NCBI GenBank assembly: GCA_965238125.1
Contig: OZ250179.1
Span: forward strand, 2,046,001 to 2,110,000
Length of the DNA: 64,000 nt
Origin: UBA6623 sp965238125
Lineage (GTDB): Bacteria > Acidobacteriota > Terriglobia > Bryobacterales > UBA6623
Reading direction: 5' to 3'
Positions 26,181 to 35,608 of this stretch are shown one piece after another (the stretch's first letter is position 1; every line of letters starts with the position of its first letter). The notes under the pieces are model-generated. The model was not told where the DNA came from, made no database searches, and saw only the letters and a program-made list of their open reading frames with translations. Both the position numbers and the translations under genes were made by a program.

Positions 26181-27458
26181 GTGCCATTCCTAACCCTTGA
26201 AGACCCGAACGCCAAGATCAAGGGCTCGCGGGACCCACTGGGCGTTCAGCCCATCTGGTCGGCGTTCGGTCGGCATGTCGTCACCAACCTCACCACACAG
26301 AGCACTTCGGTCCGCGGCTTCACGGTTCTCCTCCTAGGTCGATACTTCGCGGCTGATCTTGTGGACCGAGGAATAGCCGCTCGGGAAGATGCGCTGGACA
26401 TCTTCCTGCGCATGGAGCAGGTTGGGGCCTACGTGCGGCATGTCGCACATGGCGTCGAGGGAGAGATCCGCGGCATCGAGCGGGTGAAGCGTTTCGTCGA
26501 CGAACAGAGCGGGAACGTCGTCATTGCCGCCGACCGCCGGGGCATGATCCTGTCAGACCAGAAGGTCTATGGCCTCTGGGGTTTGTACTCGGTTCCCGCT
26601 CGAACGTCCGGCTTGCTCCCAGACGGTCCGCTCGATGTAACCCCAGCTGCCCGCGAGTTCATTGAGCGCAACTACATCGACAAACTGAATGGTTCGGCCA
26701 CCAAGCTCAGGAAGCTCCTCGCCCGAGGGGGCAGGCTTCGCACAAGAGGCCGGGACGCTATCTTCTCCGCGCTCGCCCAGGTTCTCGATCCACGGTTCAG
26801 TTTCGATGAGCTCGAGTTTTACGGTTCCCACCTGCGAGATGGGCAGGAGGTCTACGGTGCAGAACCAGGTCGACAGGAACGGTTTCGGCGGCTCCTGGAA
26901 TCGGATACCGAGCTTCCCGAACAGACGGGACGCGCCGAAATTCTCCACCTCGCCAAACATGCGAGGAAATGGGATGAGGGCCTCTCGCTCTCCCTAAATC
27001 GGATGGGCCAGTTGGAAGCCTTTCTCGCTCCGAGCGCTGCGCTCTTTCAACATGTGCTGGGTCGTCATGATCAGCGGTTGTCCAGCGTCGCCTCAGAGGT
27101 GCGGCGCGTCTGGGGGGCACGCGTTCCGAATCTCGACCGGTCAGCGTTTGCCGAGTTGCTGAGCGAGATTCGCTCGACCTCCACGGAGGCCATCGGCTCC
27201 CGAATGGACCAGGTCCACGCGGCCTTGCACGACGGAGACTTCGAGACAGCTCTCGAAGGGTTGCTGTCCTGGAACGAGACCGTGATGCAGATGCGTGGCA
27301 GTGCACCTTGGGCGCGCATTGGCGACGGGAGGCGCCTCGACGTCAGATACCGGGGCGCCGAGCAGCTCTTGCCCGACAAAGACGAGCTGCCCGAGCTGTG
27401 GACGAATAGCTACTTTGTTGACGCTCTGAAGAATGTGACGCAGCAGCTAGAGCACTAA
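26181..27458 (+). CDS. Unknown protein, first gene of PLD-SNF2 operon
   Basis: A 425-residue protein starting at GTG 26181. It is soluble, mixed alpha/beta at the N-terminus (PIWSAFGRHVVTNLTTQSTSVRGFTVLLLGRYFA) and strongly helical later. I see no P-loop, HKD, nuclease or membrane motif and do not recognise the family. Its stop lies five bases before the PLD gene, so co-transcription is very likely. By position it resembles the unknown first component of multi-gene helicase/PLD defence systems. The start is the weakest point: there is no clear ribosome-binding site. Confidence 0.75.
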   Translation: MPFLTLEDPNAKIKGSRDPLGVQPIWSAFGRHVVTNLTTQSTSVRGFTVLLLGRYFAADLVDRGIAAREDALDIFLRMEQVGAYVRHVAHGVEGEIRGIERVKRFVDEQSGNVVIAADRRGMILSDQKVYGLWGLYSVPARTSGLLPDGPLDVTPAAREFIERNYIDKLNGSATKLRKLLARGGRLRTRGRDAIFSALAQVLDPRFSFDELEFYGSHLRDGQEVYGAEPGRQERFRRLLESDTELPEQTGRAEILHLAKHARKWDEGLSLSLNRMGQLEAFLAPSAALFQHVLGRHDQRLSSVASEVRRVWGARVPNLDRSAFAELLSEIRSTSTEAIGSRMDQVHAALHDGDFETALEGLLSWNETVMQMRGSAPWARIGDGRRLDVRYRGAEQLLPDKDELPELWTNSYFVDALKNVTQQLEH

Positions 27459-27463
27459 CTAAC

Positions 27464-29542
27464 ATGCCATCGACTGTCATCCCCCTCAAGGTGCTCACGG
27501 AGCAAGTGGCGGAAGCCATCGACGGACGACGTGTGCGAAGTGCGGTGTTCACGACGTTTAGCTTCGATCCCGGCTTCTTCGAAATCAACATTCTTCCGGT
27601 CCTGTTCGACCAGCCGTTCAGCCAACCCGATAAGGTGCGTCGGCTTCAGCTCGAGGACGCGCTTCGCGCGATAGATCACGTGGCCGTGTACTACGATCGG
27701 CGGGCGCTCGCTCAGGACGGCGAGCCAGCGCAATTGGATTACCGGCGTCTAGACGTCAGTCGCACCACCGGCTATTTCCACCCGAAGGTGGTCTTGCTCC
27801 TCGTCGATGACCGTCACGAAGGTGAGGAGGCAGCCCATTCAGACGAGGAGGGTGGCGAGCCCATCCGACAGGCGCTCATCGTTGCCATTCTCTCAGCCAA
27901 CCTGACGCGAGCGGGTTGGTGGGAGAACGTCGAGTGTGCCCACGTTGAGGAGATCAAGGACCGCGACGTCGACGACGAGCGTTGCTCGTTCCGACCTGAC
28001 CTGCTGTCACTGATTCGGAGAATTCGCCAGTCAGCCAGTGACTCCGACAACCAAACCGCACTAGACGAGATTAGTGAGTTTCTTCTCCGCCGGACCCAAC
28101 GGAGCCATTTTGGCAAAAACAAGTCGAGCGGCAAATATCACACCCGCATGTTCGGAGGACAGAGTCGAGAAACACTGTCTGACTGGTTGTGGCAACTCTC
28201 TCTCAACAAACACGGCCTCAACCTCGAGGTCATCTCGCCGTTCTTCGATCCGCGGGGTGAAGGTCCGCTGCGTGAACTGATTGACGCGGTTCAGCCGCGG
28301 GAAGTGCGCGTCTATCATCCGACGGGTCCCGACGGTGAGTCTCTCGTCACCCGTGATACCTATGAGGCCGTCAAGGCTCTTGACTCTACTAGCTGGGCGA
28401 GTCTGCCAGGAGACGTGGTGAATCGCGGGCGCGACGATGCCTCCGAGCGTCTCGCACCGCGTCGTGTTCACGCGAAGGTCTACCGGCTTTGGAAGCGGGA
28501 CGGCCCTGACCTCTTACTTGTCGGCTCCCCGAATCTCACGAGGGCCGGCCATTCCCACGGTGCCGCCGGGAACCTGGAAGCTGCCTTTCTGGTCGATGCT
28601 AGCGATGCTGGATGCCAGCGGCGTTGGTGGCTGGAGCCGGTTGATCGCGACGCCGATCGATTCGCTTCGACCACGCCCACTGAGGCAGAGGGGCTCGACG
28701 CGGTTGGGTTGGACCTGAGTCTTCGATTCGACTGGGGTACAAAAGAGCTCAGTTACAGACTAGAAGACTCGACGGCCGATGGATTCGCGGTGTTGACGAC
28801 CGTTGGGGAGCCTCTCGCAACAATAAGACGGCCCCACCGCCGTCGCTGGATGGCGTTCGATCGAGGGTCGTCTACACGCCTGGCAGAGTTGCTGTTATCC
28901 ACGAGTTTTCTGCTCGTTCAGCACGACAATCAATCGTGGCGCGTACTTGTGCGAGAAGAGAACATGGAGCATCGCCCGTCGCTGCTCATGCAGCTGACTC
29001 CAGAGGAGATCCTCGAGTACTGGTCGCTGCTCACTCCGGCACAGCGTGCGCAGTTCGTGGAAGCCCGCATCCTTGACCGGGTCGAAGGCCTACCGATCGC
29101 CAGAGTCGACCGGCTTCACGCGAGAGACACGCTCTTTGATCGGTTTGCCGGCATCTATCACGCCTTCGGATGTCTCGAAGGCGCCGTTGACACAGCGTTG
29201 GAGGATGGGCGGGATGCTGAGGCCGAGGCTCGGTTGCTCGGCGCGAAGTACGACTCCCTCCCCAACTTGCTCGAGAAGACCATCGAACGACCAGATGGTG
29301 ACCCGATTCTTGCGTATGTCACGTTCCTGTGTGCCACACAGTTGCGTCACGAGCTCAGTCGCCGGCATCGAGAATTCTTCAGGGAACGAGCCCAACACGT
29401 TGGACACTTAGACGCGCTGCTGGGGCATTTACCAGATCTCCGGACTGCTATCGAGCTTGACGATCCGGAAGCCGAGGACTTCTTGCAGTGGTATGAGCAC
29501 GCCTTCCTCCGCTCAGCCTCTCAACCGGGTGCGCGACGATGA
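27464..29542 (+). CDS. Phospholipase D-like (HKD) nuclease
   Basis: A 692-residue protein with two HKD-type halves. The first is TGYFHPKVVLLLVDD (about 103) with SANLTRAGWWE (about 145). The second, more canonical, is RVHAKVYRLWKRDGPDLLLVGSPNLTRAG (about 335-363), matching HxKx4D and GSxN. The remaining 300 residues are helical and unassigned. PLD-type proteins in defence loci usually act as nucleases. It sits between the unknown protein (5-bp gap) and the helicase (ATGA overlap), so the three should be made together. Confidence 0.85.
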   Translation: MPSTVIPLKVLTEQVAEAIDGRRVRSAVFTTFSFDPGFFEINILPVLFDQPFSQPDKVRRLQLEDALRAIDHVAVYYDRRALAQDGEPAQLDYRRLDVSRTTGYFHPKVVLLLVDDRHEGEEAAHSDEEGGEPIRQALIVAILSANLTRAGWWENVECAHVEEIKDRDVDDERCSFRPDLLSLIRRIRQSASDSDNQTALDEISEFLLRRTQRSHFGKNKSSGKYHTRMFGGQSRETLSDWLWQLSLNKHGLNLEVISPFFDPRGEGPLRELIDAVQPREVRVYHPTGPDGESLVTRDTYEAVKALDSTSWASLPGDVVNRGRDDASERLAPRRVHAKVYRLWKRDGPDLLLVGSPNLTRAGHSHGAAGNLEAAFLVDASDAGCQRRWWLEPVDRDADRFASTTPTEAEGLDAVGLDLSLRFDWGTKELSYRLEDSTADGFAVLTTVGEPLATIRRPHRRRWMAFDRGSSTRLAELLLSTSFLLVQHDNQSWRVLVREENMEHRPSLLMQLTPEEILEYWSLLTPAQRAQFVEARILDRVEGLPIARVDRLHARDTLFDRFAGIYHAFGCLEGAVDTALEDGRDAEAEARLLGAKYDSLPNLLEKTIERPDGDPILAYVTFLCATQLRHELSRRHREFFRERAQHVGHLDALLGHLPDLRTAIELDDPEAEDFLQWYEHAFLRSASQPGARR

Positions 29543-32500
29543 GTACCGTCACCCCATCATTCGTTCGGGAAATCATTGACTTTGCCCCGACGGAGCTAGC
29601 CCGTGGCTTCGGCTTCGCGGAGCAGCAGCTGCATGGCGTGGCCGCGCTCTTCAACATGCTGCAACGAAATCGATGTGCCTACCTGGCCGACGAGGTCGGA
29701 ATGGGCAAGACCTATGTCGCGCTAGGGGTCATGGCGTTGACTCGCTACTTCAATCCGCACGCACGTATCGTCGTCATCGCTCCGCGAGAAAACATTCAGC
29801 GGAAATGGATCAAAGAGCTCAAGAACTTCGTTCGGCTCAACTGGAAGCTGACCGGCAACCGCGTGAAGTCCCTACAGGGCGAACCGGCCTGGGAGCCCGT
29901 TTACTGCCACAGTCTGGTTGATTTCGTCGGGGAGGCACTGCTGAACGCTGACCGGGACTTCTTCCTCCGGATGACGAGCTTCAGCCTCTCGGTCAAGGAG
30001 TTGGAGGGCAGACGCCGATTACGCCGGCGCCTCTTGGAGCGCGTCCGATGGCTGCCTCCGCGCATCCTGTCTGCGAAGACCCCGAAAGAGTTCCGTGATG
30101 CCTATGGCTGCGCCATTAATGCGGCAGTGCCTCAGGTGGACCTCCTGGTGATCGATGAAGGCCACAATCTCAAGCATGGGTTCGGTCCCAGCGTCAGCAA
30201 TCGCAACCGAGTTATGGGCTTTGCTTTTGGGCATCCGGAGGGCAAGGCCGACGAATATCCTTGGTATAGACCCAAGGCCCAGCGCGTGCTGCTTCTGTCA
30301 GCGACGCCGTTCGAGGACGATTACGCCGCAATCCAGCGGCAACTCGAGGTTTTTGGATTTGGTAGAGCAAAGCTCTGGGACTCCACTGACGCAGAGCCGG
30401 TCCGAGCCGACCGTCTTCTCGGCCCGGACGTTTCTGAAGATGAGAAGCGCGACATCGTCGCTCGACTCATGGTGCGGCGGGTGGCAGGTCTCAAGATCGG
30501 AGGCCGACTCTACACGAAGAACATGTATCGGCGGGAGTGGCGTCAGGGAGGCTACCGGGTTCACGACCAGCCGATGCGTATCGAAGACCCGAAGCAACGA
30601 CTCGTCGTCGGACTGATGCAAAAGAAGGTGACAGAGATCCTCCGCGACGAAAAGTTCAAGAACAGCTTTCAGATTGGGATGCTCTCGTCGTTCGAGAGTT
30701 TCCTGGAGACGATCGGGAAGCGTAGCCGCGCCGCCCGGCTCGCCGAAGAGGCCGCTATCCAAGAGGAGGATGGGCTGTCTTCGAGTTTTGACGGCAACCA
30801 AGGAGAAACCGTAGACGAGCGCCGAGGCATCGACACCGATGCCGTTGCGGAGATGGTCGAATCGTATCGGTCCAGATTCCACGGGACGCTCCCCCATCCG
30901 AAACTGGACAGCACAGCGGACTCGTTCGCGCCCGTGTTCGAGACCGGTGAAAAGGTTCTGGTCTTCGTGCGGCGTGTCCGGACTGTTGATGAGCTCGCGG
31001 CGAAGCTGGATGCCCACTTCGATCGCTGGCTTGGCACGAGAATGCGCACCGCCCTTCCTGGTCTCCGGTCCGAGATCGAACAGCTATTTGGACAATATGA
31101 GCGCGAGAGATCCCGACGACCGGACGAGCAGAGCGAGGTCAATCCTATAGACGAAAGAGAGGATGAGCCGGGCGAGCTCACCGAGGAACGAGCCGCTATT
31201 GATGATGATGACGAGGGGAGTGCCGAAACGTTCTTTTCGTGGTTCTTTCGAGGCGACGGTCCCCGCGGCGTCCTGTCTGGCGCGGCATTTCAGAAGAACC
31301 GTCTGTCGAGCCCCAGTTCGGTTTACGCGACGTTCTTCGAGGACGACTACGTCAGCTGGCTCTTGAATCGTCCCGCGGAGCCGCTCAACGAACTTGCCAG
31401 AATCGCGGAGTTGTCTCTCTCCGAGCTTACTGACAATCTCAGGGCTCGCGCCTACCGACACTTCAAACACCTCACGCAGCGAGCGAAGGGGTATCCACGC
31501 CTCCAGGTGTTTCTCGGATATCAGCAAGCGGCCCTTGAGTTGGTCGAGAAGGCCGGAGGGTCTCTGGGCGATCAAGCGCGGGTCGTACTCGATGAGCGAT
31601 TTCCGGACCCGCGCGGCGGCACGCTCGAACCACGCGAGGGCTTTCCGGGTCCAGAACAGGCGATCGGCTTCACGAGTTTCATCACCGAGCTCGCTAAACG
31701 CCAAACCCTCAGAACATTGATCTGGCCCGAGGACACCATCGACAACTTCCGTCAACGATTCCGGAAGCGCGAACAGCGACGTGAGCTGCTCAGCGCGATG
31801 GCTCGTCTCGGCGCCTCGTATATCGATCTCTACTTCCTGGCCGTGAAACAGCTGGGATCGTTCACGCTCCGGCAAGAAACGGAGTCGGACGAACCCGTGC
31901 GGGATCTTGCGCACTCGTTCGTCGAGCTTCTCAATGACCAGTCCCGGCAACCTGGGTTTCACGCGTTTTATGAGCTGTCGCAGGCGGCACAGTTCTTCGA
32001 CTTGCTCGTCGGGGTCAACTTCCCGGACGTTCCCGCGGGAGATCTCGACCAGCTTGCCGCCCGGTTCGGGTCCACGCTCCAACGGCAGGTCCCAGTGGGG
32101 CGGATGGCTGGTGGAGTGAGCAAGCGGCTGGTGTCTCAGTTTCGAATGCCAGGATTCCCACTCGCTCTGGTGACCACGGACGTGCTGCAGGAGGGAGAGG
32201 ACCTCCACACCTTCTGCCGTCAGGTCGTGCACTACGGCATCACGTGGACGCCGTCGGCTATGGAGCAGCGCACGGGCCGGATCGACCGGATCGGCTCACT
32301 CGTTCAGCGACGTTTGGATGGTGCAGACACAGAACCGGAAGCGGCCGACTTCCTACAGGTCTACTACCCTCACTTGCAGGACACCGTAGAGGTACTTCAG
32401 GTGCGCCGGGTATTGCACCGGCTCAATCGCTTCCTGCAGCTGATCCATCAGCAAAAGGGAGACTCACAGGCACTGGGCAGCCGAATTGACGCTGGCCGCG

Positions 32501-33102
32501 AGATATTGGAGGAGCTCGAGGCAATTCCTGCATTCGAGGGCGAGCTGAAGTCGGCGTTCCCAATTCGACCAGGGTGGCTTGAAGGAAACCTCCAGCCGGC
32601 GTCAATTGTGCGCCGCAATCTTGACGCCGATATTAATCATCTCGAGGCACTCTGGTCGGGATTTCAAGAGCGCTACGGCATTCGGGTTCTTCGCGCGGCC
32701 GATCCCTTGCTTCGCAGGGGATATGCGCTCGTTAGGCGCGGGCGCCTAATCCATCGGGATGCGGACGAACGGGGTATGGAACAGCCGTTTCGATTACAGC
32801 TGCGGTCTCAGGCCGCTGGAGACGCCACCCTTCTGCACTGTAGTAGCGATGTCGGGCCCCTCGAGATCGAGCACGATGACGACCGACTCGATGAATTGTA
32901 CGAGCTTCAACAAGAGCTCGGACTTGCGAAAGTCTGCGTGCGCCCTGACCCGGCGGACCGCACAGACCGTATCTATGTTGAGGGGGACATCATGTTTCAC
33001 CCGGAGACCACGCAGCCCGAGGAGCTCGAGTCGCTGGTGACGAGAACCGTCAGTGCGGCCGGAAAGATAGCGGCTCGACTGGTCGAACAGGAGGAGGTCT
33101 GA
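29539..33102 (+). CDS. Large SNF2-type helicase/translocase
   Basis: A 1187-residue superfamily 2 protein. Motif I is AYLADEVGMGKTYVALG (about 48-63). Motif Ia is in IVVIAPRENIQRKW, motif II is LLVIDEGHNL (DEGH) and motif III is LLLSATPFEDDY. The C-terminal lobe has LALVTTDVLQEGEDLHTFC (motif V) and WTPSAMEQRTGRIDRIGS (motif VI). A roughly 500-residue helical insertion separates the lobes. Such proteins translocate on double-stranded DNA and partner PLD nucleases in DISARM and other systems. The start overlaps the PLD stop (ATGA) and the end overlaps the next start (TGATG). Confidence 0.9.
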   Translation: MSTVTPSFVREIIDFAPTELARGFGFAEQQLHGVAALFNMLQRNRCAYLADEVGMGKTYVALGVMALTRYFNPHARIVVIAPRENIQRKWIKELKNFVRLNWKLTGNRVKSLQGEPAWEPVYCHSLVDFVGEALLNADRDFFLRMTSFSLSVKELEGRRRLRRRLLERVRWLPPRILSAKTPKEFRDAYGCAINAAVPQVDLLVIDEGHNLKHGFGPSVSNRNRVMGFAFGHPEGKADEYPWYRPKAQRVLLLSATPFEDDYAAIQRQLEVFGFGRAKLWDSTDAEPVRADRLLGPDVSEDEKRDIVARLMVRRVAGLKIGGRLYTKNMYRREWRQGGYRVHDQPMRIEDPKQRLVVGLMQKKVTEILRDEKFKNSFQIGMLSSFESFLETIGKRSRAARLAEEAAIQEEDGLSSSFDGNQGETVDERRGIDTDAVAEMVESYRSRFHGTLPHPKLDSTADSFAPVFETGEKVLVFVRRVRTVDELAAKLDAHFDRWLGTRMRTALPGLRSEIEQLFGQYERERSRRPDEQSEVNPIDEREDEPGELTEERAAIDDDDEGSAETFFSWFFRGDGPRGVLSGAAFQKNRLSSPSSVYATFFEDDYVSWLLNRPAEPLNELARIAELSLSELTDNLRARAYRHFKHLTQRAKGYPRLQVFLGYQQAALELVEKAGGSLGDQARVVLDERFPDPRGGTLEPREGFPGPEQAIGFTSFITELAKRQTLRTLIWPEDTIDNFRQRFRKREQRRELLSAMARLGASYIDLYFLAVKQLGSFTLRQETESDEPVRDLAHSFVELLNDQSRQPGFHAFYELSQAAQFFDLLVGVNFPDVPAGDLDQLAARFGSTLQRQVPVGRMAGGVSKRLVSQFRMPGFPLALVTTDVLQEGEDLHTFCRQVVHYGITWTPSAMEQRTGRIDRIGSLVQRRLDGADTEPEAADFLQVYYPHLQDTVEVLQVRRVLHRLNRFLQLIHQQKGDSQALGSRIDAGREILEELEAIPAFEGELKSAFPIRPGWLEGNLQPASIVRRNLDADINHLEALWSGFQERYGIRVLRAADPLLRRGYALVRRGRLIHRDADERGMEQPFRLQLRSQAAGDATLLHCSSDVGPLEIEHDDDRLDELYELQQELGLAKVCVRPDPADRTDRIYVEGDIMFHPETTQPEELESLVTRTVSAAGKIAARLVEQEEV

Positions 33103-33506
33103 TGAAGACTCTGCTGTCACGCATCGACGACCTCTCGAAGCGGCGCGGCCGTCGGTGGACACGAGAAGGAAACACCATCCGCGTCTCCTTACACGAAGGC
33201 GGCCGCATTCAAAGGGTTCACGTCTCACGCGATGAGGATAGATACGTCTTTCGCTCCGTCGTGCTGCCGGCTTCCGAGGTTACCCGGAACGACGACCACT
33301 GGCGCCGCATCGCCTATCGAGCGTGGCGTCGGAATGCCTCCAAGGCACTGGTGACGTTCGCATTCGATGACGAGGACCGGCTGGTTGGGCTAGTTGAAGT
33401 GCCGGCCGCAACGCTCGACCATGAGGAGCTCGATCTCTATGTCGAAACGCTCGCCAAGGAGTGTGATCGATTCGAATACGCGCTAACGGGTCAGGATATC
33501 GAGTGA
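33102..33506 (+). CDS. Small protein encoded with the SNF2 helicase
   Basis: A 134-residue protein whose ATG overlaps the helicase stop by one base. It is basic at the N-terminus (LLSRIDDLSKRRGRRWTREG) and then a beta-rich domain with an acidic C-terminus (NTIRVSLHEGGRIQRVHVSR, LVTFAFDDEDRLVGLVEVP). No known domain is recognised. The tight coupling suggests a stoichiometric partner or accessory subunit of the helicase. Confidence 0.75.
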   Translation: MKTLLSRIDDLSKRRGRRWTREGNTIRVSLHEGGRIQRVHVSRDEDRYVFRSVVLPASEVTRNDDHWRRIAYRAWRRNASKALVTFAFDDEDRLVGLVEVPAATLDHEELDLYVETLAKECDRFEYALTGQDIE

Positions 33507-33528
33507 GCCTTGGAGTGAGGAGACACGC

Positions 33529-33744
33529 ATGAAACACGTTGTCCTCGCGTGGCAGTGCTTTCAGAAGCTCACCGATGCTCGCGGGGCCTTCACTCACAGC
33601 CCCTGCGTCTATGTTCAGATCGACAGCAACTCGGGCCCGGTTCGAATCGGGAAGGCCTCAAGACACTCTTGTCCAAATTGGCTCTTGAAGATTCGCAACT
33701 TGGACAGCATCCAGTTCGCGGTCAGCGCGCCGGGCCTGCCATGA
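33529..33744 (+). pseudogene. Short ORF, possible GIY-YIG-like remnant
   Basis: A good ribosome-binding site (GAGGAG) precedes ATG 33529. The first 43 residues include SPCVYVQIDSNSGPVRIGKAS, which resembles the GVYxxx...PVxIGKS strand pair of GIY-YIG nucleases. After that the frame loses sense and stops at 33744. It is probably the 5' part of a fifth operon gene that was truncated. Confidence 0.4.
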
Positions 33745-33775
33745 TCTGTCGGGCGCGGCGCCGAGGGCCGATCCT

Positions 33776-34090
33776 CTATTTGTGTGTCGCCAAGTACGAC
33801 TTGCGAGCGATGGAATTTTCTAAATCCGTTTTGAACCAACGCAGGAGCAACAGAACCCCGTCAGCGACGTCGGCGAAGCCAGCAACGGTCAGGTCCACCC
33901 ATTGTCCGTGCGCGATCTCGTTTCTACGTTGAAGGAGGCTCTTGTCGACGAATTTTGCCCGAGTCTGATAGCGCGAAACGTCGATCCCAACCTCTGCCGC
34001 GATGCCGCAGAACCTCTCGTAATTGAGATTTCCACCAGCGCTGGCTCTCCCCCTCCAGTGAAAGTGTGCCTGCTCTTTCATCTTGCTCAT
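33776..34090 (-). pseudogene. HEPN-domain protein (MAE_28990/RiboL-PSP-like), 5'-truncated
   Basis: 104 residues containing AGGNLNYERFCGIAAEVGID and then KSLLQRRNEIAHGQWVDL, which has the R-N-E-I-A-H signature (Rx4-6H) of HEPN RNases. Known family members carry another roughly 80-100 N-terminal residues that are missing here: the frame is blocked by TGA just upstream of the ATG. HEPN proteins often act as toxins in conflict systems. It faces the PLD-SNF2 operon and is separated from it by the broken GIY-YIG-like ORF. Confidence 0.55.
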
Positions 34091-34297
34091 AGGCCAGCAC
34101 GCTGAGCTGGAATTCCTGCCTCAAGCACTTGAAGAGTGGATCGCGCTAAACGAGAGACCTCGGCTGCGACCAGCACGTCACCCGCATCGGCGGTCTCCAG
34201 CGGTACCCTCTACAGGGAAGTAGTACCAAACCCCCGGCCTGCCGTAGAATCTATCTCGTGGAATAGCTCCGAGGCTTCTGCCAGAGGAAAGAGCAAG

Positions 34298-34591
34298 ATG
34301 AAATCAAAGATATCCATCTGGGATTGCCGAACAGCGATTGAGATTGCGGGCGGCCTACCCTTGGCGATTCGTGGCGATCTCTTCGCTGAGCCTGGACCTG
34401 ACCCTGTGGCCCGCTGGATCTCTGAGACGGTGCTCGTCACCCAACTCGAAGTCAAACAGGGTAGATGGGTCATCGGGAATATAGGTTTTACGCGCCATGG
34501 GCAGGAACACCTCACCAAGCTGACGCGAGACATCATTGCGGACGACGAGCGCTTATATGCCTCGCAACAATTGGACGAGAGCGACCCCTAG
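34298..34591 (+). CDS. Small hypothetical protein
   Basis: Start at ATG 34298 (MKSKISIWDCRTAIEIAGG), with AGAGGAAAG upstream, gives 97 residues. The frame extends upstream but with low-quality composition. It has a mixed beta/alpha pattern (VLVTQLEVKQGRWVIGNIGF) and an acidic tail. I recognise no domain. Confidence 0.45.
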   Translation: MKSKISIWDCRTAIEIAGGLPLAIRGDLFAEPGPDPVARWISETVLVTQLEVKQGRWVIGNIGFTRHGQEHLTKLTRDIIADDERLYASQQLDESDP

Positions 34592-34661
34592 AAGCTCCAG
34601 GAAACGACAACCGGCTTCGGGCCGGAAGGGAACCTTTCGGCCCGTCCACACGGCCCGAAAT

Positions 34662-34790
34662 CCCCCTTTTTCCCTCGTGAACAGCGCGTCTCCCCAGATC
34701 GGCCCGCAGCGGTCCAGGGCGCGAAGCGGCGAAGCGAACCCTTGACGGCGAGGACCGATCTGGAATCATCCAGGGCGAGGGGAAAGGGGG
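34662..34790. repeat. Nested inverted-repeat element, copy B
   Basis: Outer arms CCCCCTTTTTCCCTCG (34662-34677) and CGAGGGGAAAGGGGG (34776-34790). Inner arms are CCAGATCGG and CCGATCTGG. The 56-bp core (34697-34752) differs from copy A (22526-22581) at only a few positions. It lies between the small hypothetical gene and the end of the plasmid-type gene cluster. Confidence 0.6.
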
Positions 34791-34828
34791 TCGGCTGTAG
34801 AAGGGATTGGACAAACGGGCTTTTGGCG

Positions 34829-35314
34829 CTAGTGAATCAGGCGGCGAGACATTTTCGCAACATCTTCGCCGCCGCGATCTTGGCGCTCCGCCCGTAGACG
34901 GGCAACTTCGGCGCGAAGCTCGGCTACTTCACCCGCTAGACCGGATCGAGGGGCAGCGTGAACCGCCGGGGCTACAAGAGCCTTCGTTGGCTTCGCGGCT
35001 CGTGGGGCGCTCCGCAACCAGCGGCGAAAGCCCCAAAAGCCAAACACGAAGACAAACATGCTTACGAAGGCAGCCTGGATGGGATCTCCGCCGGTGCGGA
35101 CCCAGAGGATGAGGACGGCGCTAGATACGCACGGCACAAGAACGAATCCCACGCTGGCGATAACAAGCGCGTGTAGTAAGCCGCGCTCCGGGTGGCGCAT
35201 ACGGTTGACGATCCAGAGCGCGATGAGAGCCGGGATAGCGAACATGCCAGCGACGATAACGGCGTCGTGCGGGGCGTCCCTGATGCTGTCGATGAGTCGT
35301 TGGGTTTGGTTCAT
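34829..35314 (-). CDS. Membrane protein with C-terminal coiled coil
   Basis: 161 residues: three hydrophobic helices (VIVAGMFAIPALIALWIV, LLHALVIASVGFVLVPCV, AAFVSMFVFVFGFWGF) and a soluble tail with a leucine heptad coiled coil (GEVAELRAEVARLRAERQDR). I do not recognise a family. It belongs to the minus-strand plasmid/ICE gene set and is preceded by one copy of the 67-bp repeat. Confidence 0.6.
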   Translation of the reverse strand: MNQTQRLIDSIRDAPHDAVIVAGMFAIPALIALWIVNRMRHPERGLLHALVIASVGFVLVPCVSSAVLILWVRTGGDPIQAAFVSMFVFVFGFWGFRRWLRSAPRAAKPTKALVAPAVHAAPRSGLAGEVAELRAEVARLRAERQDRGGEDVAKMSRRLIH

Positions 35315-35407
35315 GGTGTCTCCTTCGATGGTTTGCTGTGTTTTCCCTTCACCAAGGGAAGAGGGAGAACCACAAACCAGAGAAGGAGACTAGAGCGAGC
35401 GCGGGGC

Positions 35408-35474
35408 GACGGGCAAGGACCAGATAAGACAACGCGAGTGACAGACGCTGAAAGCGAGCGAAGCGTTCTGGCGC
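35408..35474 (-). repeat. 67-bp direct repeat, copy 1
   Basis: GACGGGCAAGGACCAGATAA and onward to ...TTCTGGCGC; about 80% identical to 35978-36044. It lies in the 294-base upstream region of the membrane-protein gene (start 35314). The fully conserved part ACAACGCGAGTGACAGACGC-type block suggests a shared control region. Confidence 0.55.
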
Positions 35475-35608
35475 GACAGTTGCCCTGGGACGCCGCCAAC
35501 GGCGGGCCGCTGTGAGCGGAAAGGCACCACAAGCAAACACTCAATCGAAGCGGGAAGAACAAGCGCGGCGAAGCGAACGGCTCCGCCGCGCCCTGGCGCG
35601 GTTGCCCG

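Noticed and set aside
34080..34110. A 21-base match to IS1380 transposase sequence (CAGCTCAGCGTGCTGGCCTAT) upstream of the HEPN remnant
   Set aside because: It translates similarly (QLSVLAY) but the similarity does not extend on either side, so I could not support an IS remnant; it may be chance or a tiny recombination scar.
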